The notes beneath the pieces are model-generated. The model saw only the letters and a list, made by a program, of their open reading frames with translations. It had not been told where the DNA came from and made no database searches. From Acidimicrobiia bacterium UBA5794 (GTDB taxonomy: Bacteria; Actinomycetota; Acidimicrobiia; Spongiisociales; UBA5794), in the NCBI GenBank assembly GCA_002418265.1, contig DIDS01000020.1:186954-250953 (forward strand): a stretch of DNA of 64,000 nt, read 5' to 3'. This document shows positions 1-9,155 of this stretch, in pieces; the first letter of the stretch is position 1; the number at the start of each line of letters is the position of its first letter. The position numbers were made by a program, and so were the translations under genes.

Positions 1-2
1 CG

Positions 3-68
3 AAAGTGCAGACGACCGTGTCGACACAATTTGAGATGCCGATCAGCCCCTATCGAAGCAGGCGCTGA
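3..68 (+). CDS. C-terminal end of a probable TadE-like pilus protein (partial)
   Basis: An open reading frame enters from the left edge and ends with TGA at 66-68, two bases before the GTG of the next gene. Only 21 residues are visible, with an alternating Val/Thr pattern followed by a basic tail. TadE-type pseudopilins often end in a similar beta-rich stretch, and the next gene is also Tad-like, so a TadE assignment is plausible but rests on context. The frame could instead be chance. Confidence 0.35.
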   Translation, partial: KVQTTVSTQFEMPISPYRSRR

Positions 69-70
69 AG

Positions 71-487
71 GTGGCGTTCACATTGCCAGCACGCCGTGAG
101 GATGGCTCATTGCTCCCCCTGTTTGGAGCACTGCTTTTCACGTCCTTCGTCATGGTCACCCTCGTTGTGGAACTTACCCTGCTTGGATTCGCATACCGAT
201 CCGCGGCGTCAGCCGCAGATGCCGCTGCAGAGGCTGGTGCCGCGATGCTTGCTGAGGATCGAGCCTACGCCGACGATGTCGCGCTCGATGTCTTGCGTGC
301 CAGAGACGAATCCATCGCCGTAGGGACTGCCCTTGCCCGTAGCGGCGCTGTCGTCGAGGTCGATGCAACACCACTCCAGGTTTGTGTCACCGTTCGTGAC
401 CGGCAACTCCCGGCAACGCTCAGCGTCCTCGGTGTGTCCGGCATCGATATCACGGTCAACACCTGTGCCGAACCGCGAGTCGGATAA
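71..487 (+). CDS. TadE/TadG-like small membrane-anchored protein
   Basis: 138 residues from a GTG start. A short basic N-terminus precedes one hydrophobic segment at about residues 14-40 (LFGALLFTSFVMVTLVVEL), and an Ala-rich helix (SAASAADAAAEAGAA) follows. This is the layout of Flp/Tad pilus-associated TadE and Rv3660c-region-like secretion proteins, in which the segment anchors the protein and the Ala-rich helix packs in the pseudopilus. The C-terminal 60 residues look beta-rich and hold two Cys. The gene starts 2 bases after the preceding stop, so it is the last gene of an operon entering from the left. The family call is by architecture only; no residue is diagnostic. Confidence 0.5.
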   Translation: MAFTLPARREDGSLLPLFGALLFTSFVMVTLVVELTLLGFAYRSAASAADAAAEAGAAMLAEDRAYADDVALDVLRARDESIAVGTALARSGAVVEVDATPLQVCVTVRDRQLPATLSVLGVSGIDITVNTCAEPRVG

Positions 488-536
488 ACGGCGAATTCGT
501 CAGGTTCACGACACTCTCTGCATCTAGGGTTGGCAT

Positions 537-1520
537 GTGACAGACACGCTGACACCGCTCATTGAGGCATCGGATCTTGCGGGACTGATGCGACACATCG
601 ACGCGGTGTGTGAACGCCGTGCGTGGGATGAGCTCGGCGATCTCAGGGACCGATGTGAGGAGGCGGTCGAGCGCGGCAAACAGGTATGGGCCATTGCACA
701 ATTCGCCGAGTACCGGCTCGCGCTCGAAGCGCCAGTAGCCGTCTCGTTTGAGGCAGGGATCTTTGCAGACGGTCGAGGACGGTTCGCTCTCGGACCCCTC
801 TGGGAGGTTGCAGCTTCAACCCACCCGTGGGTTGACTTCGCTCCTCACGACCTGGCACCGACGGTAAAGGCGATGATCGCCCATGAACGATCCATCCGTG
901 GTGACACCGTTCCCAGCGATGGGATCGACACCCATGTCATTGCCGCCCCGTTGCAGCTCCAGTCCTGGGAGCCGGAATATCCGGTTGCCATCTACAAGTC
1001 GGACCGCGCCGTCTTCCCAGACGACCTCTTCGACATTGACATGGAATGGACCGATCTCCCCGACTCCGACGATCCCCAGGACGAGGACAGCGTATGCCAC
1101 GCATTGATGGAGCTCGTGAAACCTTGGTGGGAGGACTCCCTCGGGAAGGCCGAAGCCGTCACGGTCGATGGGACGATCGAGATGGGAATCCGTGCTCTCG
1201 GACCGAGGCGTGCCAGAATCGCTGACGTCGATCCGTCAACCGCCATGGAGGCGATGGTATGGGCTGGCGCGAGCGGTGGGGGTCACGGACGTCGACGGGG
1301 AACACCAACAGGGCGCGCCGGTGCGTGGTGGGTACTCCTCGAAGCGCTCGGCTACGACGAACCGCCTGATGACCTCTCGGTTCTTGGGGACGAGGCCGAC
1401 GAACTTCGGTGGGTCCTCTGGGACCCGGGAGACCGCATCGGGGGCTGGAACCTGCATCTCGGCATCGAGGACCCAGAAGACGAAATCGCGTGGATTCTCT
1501 CCGCCGTGGATGCCGTATAG
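537..1520 (+). CDS. Conserved hypothetical protein, 327 aa
   Basis: A soluble acidic protein with no signal peptide or membrane segment; I do not recognise the family. The N-terminal 70 residues are helical and charged, as in a helical-repeat scaffold. The middle part is rich in Asp/Trp/Pro, and residues 230-260 hold a glycine/arginine-rich turn (SGGGHGRRRGTPTGRAGAWW), which may be a nucleotide- or nucleic-acid-binding loop. The end is again Trp/Asp-rich. The GTG start is preceded by TAGGGT at 525-530 with six bases between, so the mRNA is probably leaderless. The gene stands alone between the Tad-like operon and a convergent oxidoreductase. Codon use resembles its neighbours. Confidence 0.75.
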   Translation: MTDTLTPLIEASDLAGLMRHIDAVCERRAWDELGDLRDRCEEAVERGKQVWAIAQFAEYRLALEAPVAVSFEAGIFADGRGRFALGPLWEVAASTHPWVDFAPHDLAPTVKAMIAHERSIRGDTVPSDGIDTHVIAAPLQLQSWEPEYPVAIYKSDRAVFPDDLFDIDMEWTDLPDSDDPQDEDSVCHALMELVKPWWEDSLGKAEAVTVDGTIEMGIRALGPRRARIADVDPSTAMEAMVWAGASGGGHGRRRGTPTGRAGAWWVLLEALGYDEPPDDLSVLGDEADELRWVLWDPGDRIGGWNLHLGIEDPEDEIAWILSAVDAV

Positions 1521-1610
1521 AGAAGATTCCGGGCCGCGGCTCTCTGCTGTCTGACGTCGGCTATCCGACTGCGTCGGGCAGCTTGGGGTTCAGCAGCTGA
1601 ACTCTTGACG

Positions 1611-2621
1611 TCAGTCTGCAGGCAGGTGTGGGCCGACTTCTTCGGCAAGACGGTCGACAAGCTCGACCTGCGGGCCGTAGTGAAGATCCGAGAAATGGCT
1701 ACGAGCGACCCATTCGACCGGCACTCCAACACGGTCGCGTAACGTGCCGATGGTGTGGACGATCTCTTCTGGCGACCCGCCGACGATGCGGCTACGGACC
1801 CGATCTGCCATGTCGTCCGTCAGCGGTGGGGTTCGAGCAATCGGCCCTCCACGCGTCACGGAATCCTCCATGTCGGTGTACTTCCAGATCTGGTGCCACA
1901 CGTGGTCAAGAATCTCGTCGCGATGGCCCGGATACATGACGCTGTAGTGCATCCATCGGAAGCTGGCGGGATCCCTCCCGATCCGTTCCATCTCCTCCGT
2001 CGCCGCTGCGACCTGGGCAATGAATCGTTCGGGAGAGGCATTCGACAAGAACCCGTCTGCGTAACGGGCTGCGCGCCTCGCGGCTGCATCGACCGATCCT
2101 CCCACGATGATTGGAATCGGGGCCGAGGGAACTGGCCGAACCGCCAATTCGGGATAGGCATACTGATCGCCTTTCCATGTGAACGGTTCGCCTGTCCATG
2201 CCTTGGGGAGGAATTGGAGGATCTCCGACATGGCCTTTCCACGCTTGGTGATGTCAATGCCGAACGTTGCGTATTCGGTCTCGGACCAGCCAAGACCAAG
2301 GCCAAGGAGGAGCCGCCCCTGCGAGATCAGCTGAACCGTTGCAGCATCTTCGGCAAGTCGAATCGGGTTGTAGAGAGGAGCGAGCACCAGGCCGGTTCCG
2401 ATCTGCATGCGAGAGGTGACCGCCGCCATGGCTGCGGAGGTCACCAGCAGAGACGGCATGTAGCCATCATCAACGAAATGGTGTTCGGTGGTCCACGCCG
2501 ACGCGTAACCGCGACGTTCAAGGTGGACGGTGAGTTCGATCAGCTCGCGGTAGACGTCCTCCCACGACCGTGGATCGTCAGGTGCACGCTGACCAGAAAG
2601 CAGACCGAATCCGAGGTTCAT
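1611..2621 (-). CDS. LLM-class (luciferase-like) flavin- or F420-dependent oxidoreductase
   Basis: 336 residues, the normal length for bacterial-luciferase-like TIM-barrel oxidoreductases. The N-terminus (GFGLLSGQRAP), the TEHHFVDDGYMPS segment, the IGTGLVLAPLYNPIRLAEDAATV strand-helix and the GLGLGWSETEYATFGID motif are characteristic of the family. In actinobacteria many such proteins use F420H2 and some use FMNH2; the sequence alone does not decide cofactor or substrate. TAGATT at 2628-2633, six bases before the ATG, suggests a leaderless transcript. The gene lies downstream of the ACT-domain gene on the same strand with a 67-base repeat-bearing gap. Confidence 0.9.
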   Translation of the reverse strand: MNLGFGLLSGQRAPDDPRSWEDVYRELIELTVHLERRGYASAWTTEHHFVDDGYMPSLLVTSAAMAAVTSRMQIGTGLVLAPLYNPIRLAEDAATVQLISQGRLLLGLGLGWSETEYATFGIDITKRGKAMSEILQFLPKAWTGEPFTWKGDQYAYPELAVRPVPSAPIPIIVGGSVDAAARRAARYADGFLSNASPERFIAQVAAATEEMERIGRDPASFRWMHYSVMYPGHRDEILDHVWHQIWKYTDMEDSVTRGGPIARTPPLTDDMADRVRSRIVGGSPEEIVHTIGTLRDRVGVPVEWVARSHFSDLHYGPQVELVDRLAEEVGPHLPAD

Positions 2622-2635
2622 GAGCGCAATCTACC

Positions 2636-2690
2636 GATTTCCGATGACCGATGACCGATGACCGACCTCTGACGTCTGACTTGTGACCTC
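2636..2690. repeat. Short tandem repeats between the LLM and ACT genes
   Basis: About three and a half copies of CCGATGA lie at 2636-2660, followed at 2668-2681 by TCTGACGTCTGACT. The second motif recurs in other gaps of this window (near 20580, 20720, 30049, 32970 and, inverted, 52701). Confidence 0.7.
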
Positions 2691-3069
2691 AGACGGCGAG
2701 GGCTGTTCGGGCCAGATCCGGATCACTGACGGTCACCGCGAGGTGGTATCCCTCAGCGTCGGTGTGGAGCAGATACATCGAGTCGATGTTCACACCAGCC
2801 TTTGCGAGGCCTTCGGCCATCGCAGCCAACCCGGATGTTCCTCGGGGTACGAAGGTGTCGAGGACATCGGTCTCGTCATATTCAACGCCAGCGAGTTGAA
2901 GGACGCGGCGGGCTCGAGCGTCGTTGTCTGCGATGAATCGCACATGGGATTGGCCCATATCTGCGATTGTTGCGAAGGCCTCAATGCCGACTTCCGCATC
3001 CGCCAGCATTCGGGCGAGTGTTGCCAATTGGCCCGGGGTGTTTGCAAGGCGAACAGAGAACTCGGTCAT
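2689..3069 (-). CDS. Tandem ACT-domain protein
   Basis: 126 residues forming two ACT-like beta-alpha-beta-beta-alpha-beta units. The first begins FSVRLANTPGQLATLARMLADAEVGIEAF, with the conserved turn glycine and helix; the second covers the C-terminal half (AAMAEGLAKAGVNIDSMYLLHTD). Free-standing ACT pairs bind amino acids or similar small ligands and usually act as regulators or sensors. No enzyme domain is attached, so the ligand is unknown. TAAGGT at 3076-3081 sits six bases before the ATG. It is transcribed away from dnaE2, whose SOS box lies in the shared 108-base gap. Confidence 0.85.
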   Translation of the reverse strand: MTEFSVRLANTPGQLATLARMLADAEVGIEAFATIADMGQSHVRFIADNDARARRVLQLAGVEYDETDVLDTFVPRGTSGLAAMAEGLAKAGVNIDSMYLLHTDAEGYHLAVTVSDPDLARTALAV

Positions 3070-3142
3070 GGTTCAACCTTACGCCACCAACACGCAATGC
3101 GAAACCGAAATCACGATGACGGTGCCAATGCTTCTCCCACAC

Positions 3143-3171
3143 AAGACATCGAACGTATGTTCGATTAGGAT
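3143..3171 (+). promoter_or_regulatory. dnaE2 promoter with LexA (SOS) box
   Basis: The perfect palindrome TCGAACGTATGTTCGA lies at 3149-3164, the LexA operator consensus of Gram-positive bacteria. It fills the 17-base spacer between a weak -35 (AAGACA, 3143-3148) and a -10 (TAGGAT, 3166-3171). The dnaE2 ATG follows six bases later. Confidence 0.9.
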
Positions 3172-3177
3172 GTGTGG

Positions 3178-6100
3178 ATGAGTCGATATGCTGAGCTGCA
3201 CTGTCACACGAATTACTCGTTCCTCGATGGTGCCTCGTGGGCGGGCGAACTCGTGGCACGAGCTGCCGAACTCGACTATGAGGCGCTTGGCATTACGGAT
3301 CACGACGGGTTCCGTGGTGTCGTTCAGGTACATGCGCACGCTTCAACCATCGGCCTTCCCGTTGTCTATGGAACCGAGATTGGTATGCCTGTCGGCAGTC
3401 CCACTCCAGACAATGTCTCAGCATCCGAGACATCAATCACGCCACTTCTCAAACCGGTCGACGAGATCGTTCCGATCACCGGTGCGAACGATCTGACACG
3501 AAGAGGTCGCATCCGGCGTATGCACGGAGCCAAGCCCACGGAACGTCGCGACACCGACCACCTCGTGCTTCTTGCACCGGATCCAACCGGATATGCGGCA
3601 ATCAGCAGGCTGGTGACGCGAGGACAATTCCGCGGCCAGAAAGACGCACCGCTGTACTCATATCGTGATCTCGACGAGGCAGCGCGCGACGGTTCCTTGG
3701 TTGCACTCTCGGGCTGTTGGCAGGGAGCAGTGCCGCGTGCTGCTGCCGCTGGTGATCTGTTTGGTGCCATCAAACAAGCTGCCCGCCTCAAGGATATCTT
3801 TGGAGACCGATTCTTCATCGAGTTGACACACCATGGGCTTCCCATGGACGACGATCGCAACGACCTTCTCGCGGAAGTCGGAGCAAGGTTGTCGATACCC
3901 GCGGTTGCAACCAACAACGTTCACTATGCCTACGGTCACGACGCAGACCTTGGTGAGGTGCTTGCGGCCATTGGAGGTCGACGATCACTTGAGGTTTCTG
4001 ACGGGTTTCGCCCTGCAACTGACCTCCGTCACCTGCGAACACCTGACGACATGGCTGTCCAGTTCTCGCGATACCCCGGTGCGGTCGAGCGCGCAGCAGA
4101 CCTTGGCAAATCCCTGGCGTTTGATCTCGACCTTCTCACCCCAGAGCTCCCCGACTTCCCGATGCCAGGTTCATTCACCACCGAGGATGAATATCTCGCA
4201 TCGCTTGTGTACGAGGGAGCAAGGGAGGTCTACCCGGGTTCAGAGAACGGTATCGATCCGGGAGCACGTCGGAGGCTTGAGCACGAGCTCGGGGTGATCG
4301 AGTCACTTGGGTTTGCCGGCTACTTCCTCGTCGCATGGGACATTGTCCAGTTCGCCCGCAACCGCGACATCTATTGCCAGATCAGGGGATCGGGTGCTGA
4401 CTCGGCCGTGTGTCGTTGTCTGAAGGTGACCCGTGTCGATCCGATCAGGCTCGGTCTCCCCTTTGAACGTTTCCTTTCGCATGAGCGGGGGAGACCACCC
4501 GACATCGATATTGACTTTGAAGCCGAACGACGCGAGGAGGTCATTCAGTACTGCTATCGACGTTACGGGCGCGAACGGGCGGCGATGGTTGCCAACGTGA
4601 TCACCTACCGTGCCAAGTCCGTCCTCCAAGACGTTGGGAAGGCCTTTGGGCTGACACAGGCGCAGGTCAACGGACTCACGAAGTACCTCGACACAAGGAA
4701 CCCGAAGGCATTGAGGGAGGTTGTGGATCTCCCAGAGGGCATGACCACAGACCACATCTTTGACGTCTGTCATCGTCTTGACGGCTTCCCACGCCATCTC
4801 GGTATCCATTCAGGTGGCATGGTCATCACTCGGCGACCGTTGTGGGAGACCACTCCGCTCGAATGGGGGAGGATGGCTGATCGATCGGTACTTCAGTGGG
4901 ACAAGAACGACACGGCCGTGATGGGGCTCGTCAAGTTTGATCTTCTTGCCCTCGGGGCTCTCAACGCACTGCATCTGTCGGTCGACCTCATCGCGGACAT
5001 CCATGGAATCGACATCGACCTTGCACTGATCCCACAGGAGCCCGTTGTGTATGACATGCTCACGCGGGCAGACACGGTTGGCATCTTCCAGGTTGAGTCG
5101 CGTGCACAGATGGCGACACTCCCCAAGATGAAACCCCGCACGTTCTATGACCTTGCCGTTGAGGTCGCCCTCATCAGACCCGGGCCGATTCAGGGCCAGT
5201 CGGTGCACCCATATCTGCGCAGACGCAATGGCGAGGAACCGGTCACCTATCTTCATCCGTCTGCTGAACCGATTCTTTCCAAGACCCTTGGTGTCCCGAT
5301 CTTTCAAGAACAACTCATGGAGCTTGCACGGGTTTGTGCCGGGTTTTCACCGGGGCAGTCAGATCGGCTCCGTCAGGCGATGACCCACAAGCGATCTGAC
5401 GAGGAGATGGCGAAGCTGCGTGATGAGGTGTACACGGGGATGCGCGCCCATGGAATCATCGGGAAGCCTGCCGATGACTTGTGGGAGAAGCTCCAGGGCT
5501 TCGCATCGTTCGGATTTCCCGAGTCGCACTCGGTGTCGTTTGCCTACATTGTCTACGCAGCCGCATGGCTCAAGTACCACTGGCCAGCAGAGTTCTTTGC
5601 AGGGCTCCTGAATGCACAGCCGATGGGGTTCTACTCGCCGAACTCGCTTGTTGCCGACGCTGTGCACCATGGCGTGAACGTTCTCACCCCCGATATCAAC
5701 CATTCGATCCACGACTGCACGATCGAGCCGTACGATGACCACGCACCTGATATTGCGACCTACCTTGACGGGGGATGGCGACGGGGGATGGGTGCGCTCG
5801 ATGATCCTGTTCGTATCCCGGTCGCCCTCAGACTCGGACTGCGATATGTCCGTGATCTCGGTGAGTCCGACATCACCCGTATCGAAGCTGCCCGCCTCAC
5901 CGGTGGTTTGTTCACCTCACCTGAAGACTTTGCACAACGAACCGGTCTGTCTGTTGTGAGTCACGAAGCACTGAGTGCAGCAGGTGCCTTTGGTTCGCTT
6001 GGGATCGACAAACGAGATGGCATGTGGCTTGCAGGCGCCCTGTCGGATCTTGGACCGGGTCGACTGGCACTCGGGAACGGATCGGCGATCCCCGATCTCC

Positions 6101-6516
6101 CAATTATGGATGCCCTCGAGACTCTTGAGGCAGACCTGTGGTCGACCGGGATTTCACTGACACACCCGGTCTCACTCATCAGGGATCAACTCAAAGCGGC
6201 GGGTGTTGTGGCGATTGGTGACGGACTCAGAGCGAGAAAGCACAATGCCACCATCACCGTTGCTGGGATCGTGACGCACCGTCAGCGTCCAGAAACAGCC
6301 CATGGCGTCCGGTTTTTCAACATCGAAGACGAGACGGGAATCATGAACGTGATCCTCATGCCTGCCGTGTGGGAGGCACATTACGAGGTTGCCCGCAAGG
6401 CGGTTGGCGTGGTGATCGATGGCACGCTCGAGTACCGCGATGGGGTCACCAACCTCGTGGCGCGTCGTCTCAGGGCGTGGCCAGCTCCCGAGGTTGCCTC
6501 AAGAGATTTTCGGTAG
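3178..6516 (+). CDS. dnaE2: Error-prone DNA polymerase III alpha subunit DnaE2
   Basis: 1112 residues. The N-terminal PHP domain opens with the metal-binding motif HCHTNYSFLDGAS. The polymerase core holds the catalytic acids in PDIDIDFE (about residues 440-446) and VKFDLLALG (Asp about 588). A C-terminal OB-fold lies at about 1020-1090. Its length and its SOS box mark it as DnaE2 rather than the replicative DnaE1. It carries out damage-induced translesion synthesis, normally together with ImuA and ImuB, neither of which is in this window. The start is placed at ATG 3178, not the in-frame GTG at 3172, because TAGGAT ends six bases before it, as in many genes here. The following gene is unrelated. 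Confidence 0.95.
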   Translation: MSRYAELHCHTNYSFLDGASWAGELVARAAELDYEALGITDHDGFRGVVQVHAHASTIGLPVVYGTEIGMPVGSPTPDNVSASETSITPLLKPVDEIVPITGANDLTRRGRIRRMHGAKPTERRDTDHLVLLAPDPTGYAAISRLVTRGQFRGQKDAPLYSYRDLDEAARDGSLVALSGCWQGAVPRAAAAGDLFGAIKQAARLKDIFGDRFFIELTHHGLPMDDDRNDLLAEVGARLSIPAVATNNVHYAYGHDADLGEVLAAIGGRRSLEVSDGFRPATDLRHLRTPDDMAVQFSRYPGAVERAADLGKSLAFDLDLLTPELPDFPMPGSFTTEDEYLASLVYEGAREVYPGSENGIDPGARRRLEHELGVIESLGFAGYFLVAWDIVQFARNRDIYCQIRGSGADSAVCRCLKVTRVDPIRLGLPFERFLSHERGRPPDIDIDFEAERREEVIQYCYRRYGRERAAMVANVITYRAKSVLQDVGKAFGLTQAQVNGLTKYLDTRNPKALREVVDLPEGMTTDHIFDVCHRLDGFPRHLGIHSGGMVITRRPLWETTPLEWGRMADRSVLQWDKNDTAVMGLVKFDLLALGALNALHLSVDLIADIHGIDIDLALIPQEPVVYDMLTRADTVGIFQVESRAQMATLPKMKPRTFYDLAVEVALIRPGPIQGQSVHPYLRRRNGEEPVTYLHPSAEPILSKTLGVPIFQEQLMELARVCAGFSPGQSDRLRQAMTHKRSDEEMAKLRDEVYTGMRAHGIIGKPADDLWEKLQGFASFGFPESHSVSFAYIVYAAAWLKYHWPAEFFAGLLNAQPMGFYSPNSLVADAVHHGVNVLTPDINHSIHDCTIEPYDDHAPDIATYLDGGWRRGMGALDDPVRIPVALRLGLRYVRDLGESDITRIEAARLTGGLFTSPEDFAQRTGLSVVSHEALSAAGAFGSLGIDKRDGMWLAGALSDLGPGRLALGNGSAIPDLPIMDALETLEADLWSTGISLTHPVSLIRDQLKAAGVVAIGDGLRARKHNATITVAGIVTHRQRPETAHGVRFFNIEDETGIMNVILMPAVWEAHYEVARKAVGVVIDGTLEYRDGVTNLVARRLRAWPAPEVASRDFR

Positions 6517-6605
6517 CAGGTGCCGTACATGGAATCGCTTCAAAGAATCGCTTTACTTGAACGGGATTGGCTCCGAAAGAACCCTTGGAGAACGACAGGA
6601 GGTAC

Positions 6606-7067
6606 ATGAGCCAGGCGTTTGCAGGAACGCTCCTGCTCCCGGGCGAGGAAGGTCCGGGGCTTGACGCCGTCCTCGAAACCGTTGAGAAGGACATCAAGCT
6701 CCTCGCTGGCGAGTCAGAGCTCGGATCGTGGGCCCAAGATGACTGCTCGATCACTTCGGTGGGACCAGGCTCCTTTGAGATGGTGCTTGGTGGCGAGGTG
6801 GTGCTGTTCACTCCCGATACCCCGAGGCAGTTCGCCGAAGCATTGGCGGCTTCTGCCGATTCCAACGCCACCTCAATTCCGCTCGCATCTCGCATCGAGT
6901 CCCAAAGCGAGGGAAACAAGAAGCGGCAGCCAGCAGAGCCGACAAGGATTGAACCGCTGAAGTCCGTCGCAAAGGTCGAGGTGCTCGGGGGCATGCTCAC
7001 CGCAACAATCGTCGCCGTTTCGGGTCTTTTGATCGTTGCCCTGTTGATGTTGAGCGCCTCGCTTTAG
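6606..7067 (+). CDS. Hypothetical tail-anchored membrane protein
   Basis: 153 residues. The first 85 form a soluble acidic domain, then comes a polar Ser/Lys/Arg/Pro linker, and the last 30 residues are one hydrophobic segment (TATIVAVSGLLIVALLMLSASL) ending in Leu. This predicts a C-terminally anchored protein with its domain in the cytoplasm. AGGAGGT at 6597-6603 lies unusually close to the ATG, which favours this start over the in-frame TTG at 6567. I do not recognise the family. It follows dnaE2 by 89 bases on the same strand, but nothing indicates SOS control of its own. Confidence 0.7.
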   Translation: MSQAFAGTLLLPGEEGPGLDAVLETVEKDIKLLAGESELGSWAQDDCSITSVGPGSFEMVLGGEVVLFTPDTPRQFAEALAASADSNATSIPLASRIESQSEGNKKRQPAEPTRIEPLKSVAKVEVLGGMLTATIVAVSGLLIVALLMLSASL

Positions 7068-7116
7068 AGGCTCTCTGATCGACAACCGATGCCTGCCAAG
7101 GCAGTACGCTTCTTGT

Positions 7117-7518
7117 ATGTCAACGTCGTACTCAGAGTCAGATCTCCGCAACCGGCTGTCCTCCGAACAATTCGCGGTGACACAGGAAGCGGCCACGGAG
7201 CCTCCGTTCACCGGAGAACTCCTCCACAACAAGGCCGACGGCGTGTACCGCTGCATCGTGTGCGGTGAACCGCTGTTCTTGTCCGACACGAAGTTTGATT
7301 CAGGATCGGGTTGGCCGAGCTTCACCGACCCAGCATCTCGGGATGCTGTCACCGAGCATGTTGACCGATCGCATGGGATGACTCGAACCGAGACCACATG
7401 CAACAACTGTGGAGCACATCTCGGTCACGTCTTCCCCGACGGTCCCGGTGACAGTGGATTGCGTTACTGCATCAATTCTGCATCCCTTGCCTTCGATCCA
7501 GCGGACAGCGACGAGTAG
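7117..7518 (+). CDS. msrB: Peptide-methionine (R)-S-oxide reductase MsrB
   Basis: 133 residues, the usual size. It reduces methionine-R-sulfoxide in proteins. The two zinc CxxC pairs are visible (CIVC and CNNC), as are the substrate-pocket motif GSGWPSF and the catalytic Cys in RYCINSASL near the C-terminus. TACGCT at 7105-7110 lies six bases before the ATG, so the message is probably leaderless. It converges on the threonine aldolase gene with 18 bases between stops. Confidence 0.95.
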   Translation: MSTSYSESDLRNRLSSEQFAVTQEAATEPPFTGELLHNKADGVYRCIVCGEPLFLSDTKFDSGSGWPSFTDPASRDAVTEHVDRSHGMTRTETTCNNCGAHLGHVFPDGPGDSGLRYCINSASLAFDPADSDE

Positions 7519-7536
7519 CAGACGGCGACCAGCAGG

Positions 7537-8571
7537 TCAATCGGCTCTCAATGCTTCCGCAACGATCGCGATCGCTTTCTTCGTATCCGCTGCGTCGGCC
7601 TCCATGGAAAAGACCGCCCGGATCTCTTGGGGTCCATTGACCAGCATGGCAAGTCCATCGGTGAGGCACGCATCAACGATTCGACCGGGGTCCCGAACGC
7701 TGAAGTTCACGATGTTCGTCTGAACGGCATCAAGATTGACCGTCACACCTTCGATCTCTGCCACGCCGTGTGCGAACGTCTGTGCGTTGACGTGGTCCTC
7801 GACAAGGCGTTCGCGGTTGTTGTTGAGCGCGTAGAGCGCGCCGGCAGCGATGATGCCCGCTTGGCGAAAGCCTCCACCGAACATCTGCTTGAAGCGACGT
7901 GCCTCGGAGATGGTGTCAGCTGGTCCGCACAGCGCCGATCCGACGGGTGCTCCAAGACCCTTGGAGAAGCAAACACTCACCGTGTCGAACAGGGCTGCGT
8001 ACTCGTTGGGCCCCACCCCGGAGGCTGCGGTTGCATTCCAGATCCGAGCTCCGTCGAGATGGCGAGCCATGCCGAGATCAACAGCAGTCTGGGTGACGTC
8101 GCGGAGCTGATCGATCGGCCAGATTGTTCCGCCGGCGAGGTTGTGTGTGTTTTCGAGACAGACCAGTGTGTGCGGGTCATACAGGTGTGACGGCATGGCT
8201 GGATGGGGGACAGGGACAACATCAACGAGCTGGTCGGTCGTGAACGTACCGAGGGTCCCTTGGATTCGGTTCAGTGTGACCCCCGAGTGGTGGGCTGCGC
8301 CACCGAGTTCATGGTTTCCGATATGTCCGAGAGCCTCGATCACAACCGAATCACCCGGCTGTGTATGAACTCGAATGGCGACCTGGTTGCTCATCGTGCC
8401 CGTTGGAACGTACATGGCGGCTTCTGTTCCCAACAGCCTTGCGACGTGCTCCTCAAGTGCGTTCACGGTGGGATCATCGTGATAGACATCGTCCCCGACG
8501 AGTGCGTTGGCCATGGCCCTGCGCATCCCATCGGTTGGCTTTGTGATGGTGTCGCTTCGCAGATCGATCAT
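7537..8571 (-). CDS. ltaE: Low-specificity L-threonine aldolase
   Basis: 344 residues, PLP-dependent fold type I. It cleaves L-threonine or L-allo-threonine to glycine and acetaldehyde. Family marks include MIDLRSDTITKPT at the N-terminus, GDDVYHDDPTVNALEE, the HLDGARIWNA segment with the PLP-contacting Asp, and the Schiff-base Lys in CFSKGLGAPVGS. Start: ATG at 8571 is preceded by GGAGG with five bases of spacing, whereas the upstream TTG adds an unconserved leader. It is the last gene of a minus-strand run with the SixA-like phosphatase and serC, which suggests shared serine/glycine/threonine metabolism. Confidence 0.93.
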   Translation of the reverse strand: MIDLRSDTITKPTDGMRRAMANALVGDDVYHDDPTVNALEEHVARLLGTEAAMYVPTGTMSNQVAIRVHTQPGDSVVIEALGHIGNHELGGAAHHSGVTLNRIQGTLGTFTTDQLVDVVPVPHPAMPSHLYDPHTLVCLENTHNLAGGTIWPIDQLRDVTQTAVDLGMARHLDGARIWNATAASGVGPNEYAALFDTVSVCFSKGLGAPVGSALCGPADTISEARRFKQMFGGGFRQAGIIAAGALYALNNNRERLVEDHVNAQTFAHGVAEIEGVTVNLDAVQTNIVNFSVRDPGRIVDACLTDGLAMLVNGPQEIRAVFSMEADAADTKKAIAIVAEALRAD

Positions 8572-8631
8572 TGGTGCCTCCCTGTTGTGGGCCAATACAG
8601 GATATGCACCGGGGGGAGGCCTACTTCTCCA

Positions 8632-9129
8632 CTACTCCTTGTGCAGAAACGTACGTGCCTGGAGAAGGGAAACGAGGGCACCACGCGATTGGGGGACGTC
8701 ATCCCACGATGTTGCGTGCATTTCGATGTCAACAACGGTGGCTGTTCGTATCGCTGCCCGCGAACCGGTCAGGTGTGTCACCACCATGCCCCATGTTGGC
8801 TGGTGCCCGACAAGCATGATGCGACGGGCCGAGCCTCCGTGATGGGCGGCGACAGCGAGGGTCTCGAAAACACTCGCTCCGTAGAGATCGTCCTCAAGTA
8901 CCAGACGGCTGTCCCACCCGCCGCTGATCCTTGCAAGCTCCGCGGTCGATCGTGCCCGCAGCGCCGTTGACGAGACCACCAATTCGGGTATCAGTCCGAG
9001 TTCGCGGATGACCACACCCATGCGTTCGGCTGATCGTTTGCCGCGAGTATTCAGCGGTCGCGAATGATCATCCGGCGATGCCACATCCCAATCGGACTTA
9101 CCGTGACGCATGAACATGAGGTTGACCAT
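8632..9129 (-). CDS. SixA-like histidine phosphatase
   Basis: 165 residues, a short single-domain member of the histidine phosphatase superfamily. The phospho-accepting RHG motif is in FMRHGKSDWD, and the second catalytic His is in VGHQPTW. The short length and the STALRARSTAELA segment resemble SixA phosphohistidine phosphatases, which dephosphorylate His-containing phosphotransfer proteins; the actual substrate is unknown. TACGAT at 9136-9141 lies six bases before the ATG. It sits between serC and ltaE on the same strand. Confidence 0.85.
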   Translation of the reverse strand: MVNLMFMRHGKSDWDVASPDDHSRPLNTRGKRSAERMGVVIRELGLIPELVVSSTALRARSTAELARISGGWDSRLVLEDDLYGASVFETLAVAAHHGGSARRIMLVGHQPTWGMVVTHLTGSRAAIRTATVVDIEMHATSWDDVPQSRGALVSLLQARTFLHKE

Positions 9130-9155
9130 TCAGGGATCGTACCAAATGGGAGCCT

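Noticed and set aside
1755..2654. 299-residue plus-strand frame opposite the LLM oxidoreductase
   Set aside because: Fully antisense to a clear luciferase-like enzyme, no family motif.
8203..8970. 255-residue plus-strand frame opposite ltaE and the SixA-like gene
   Set aside because: It crosses two well-supported minus-strand genes and their gap; composition is that of a shadow frame.
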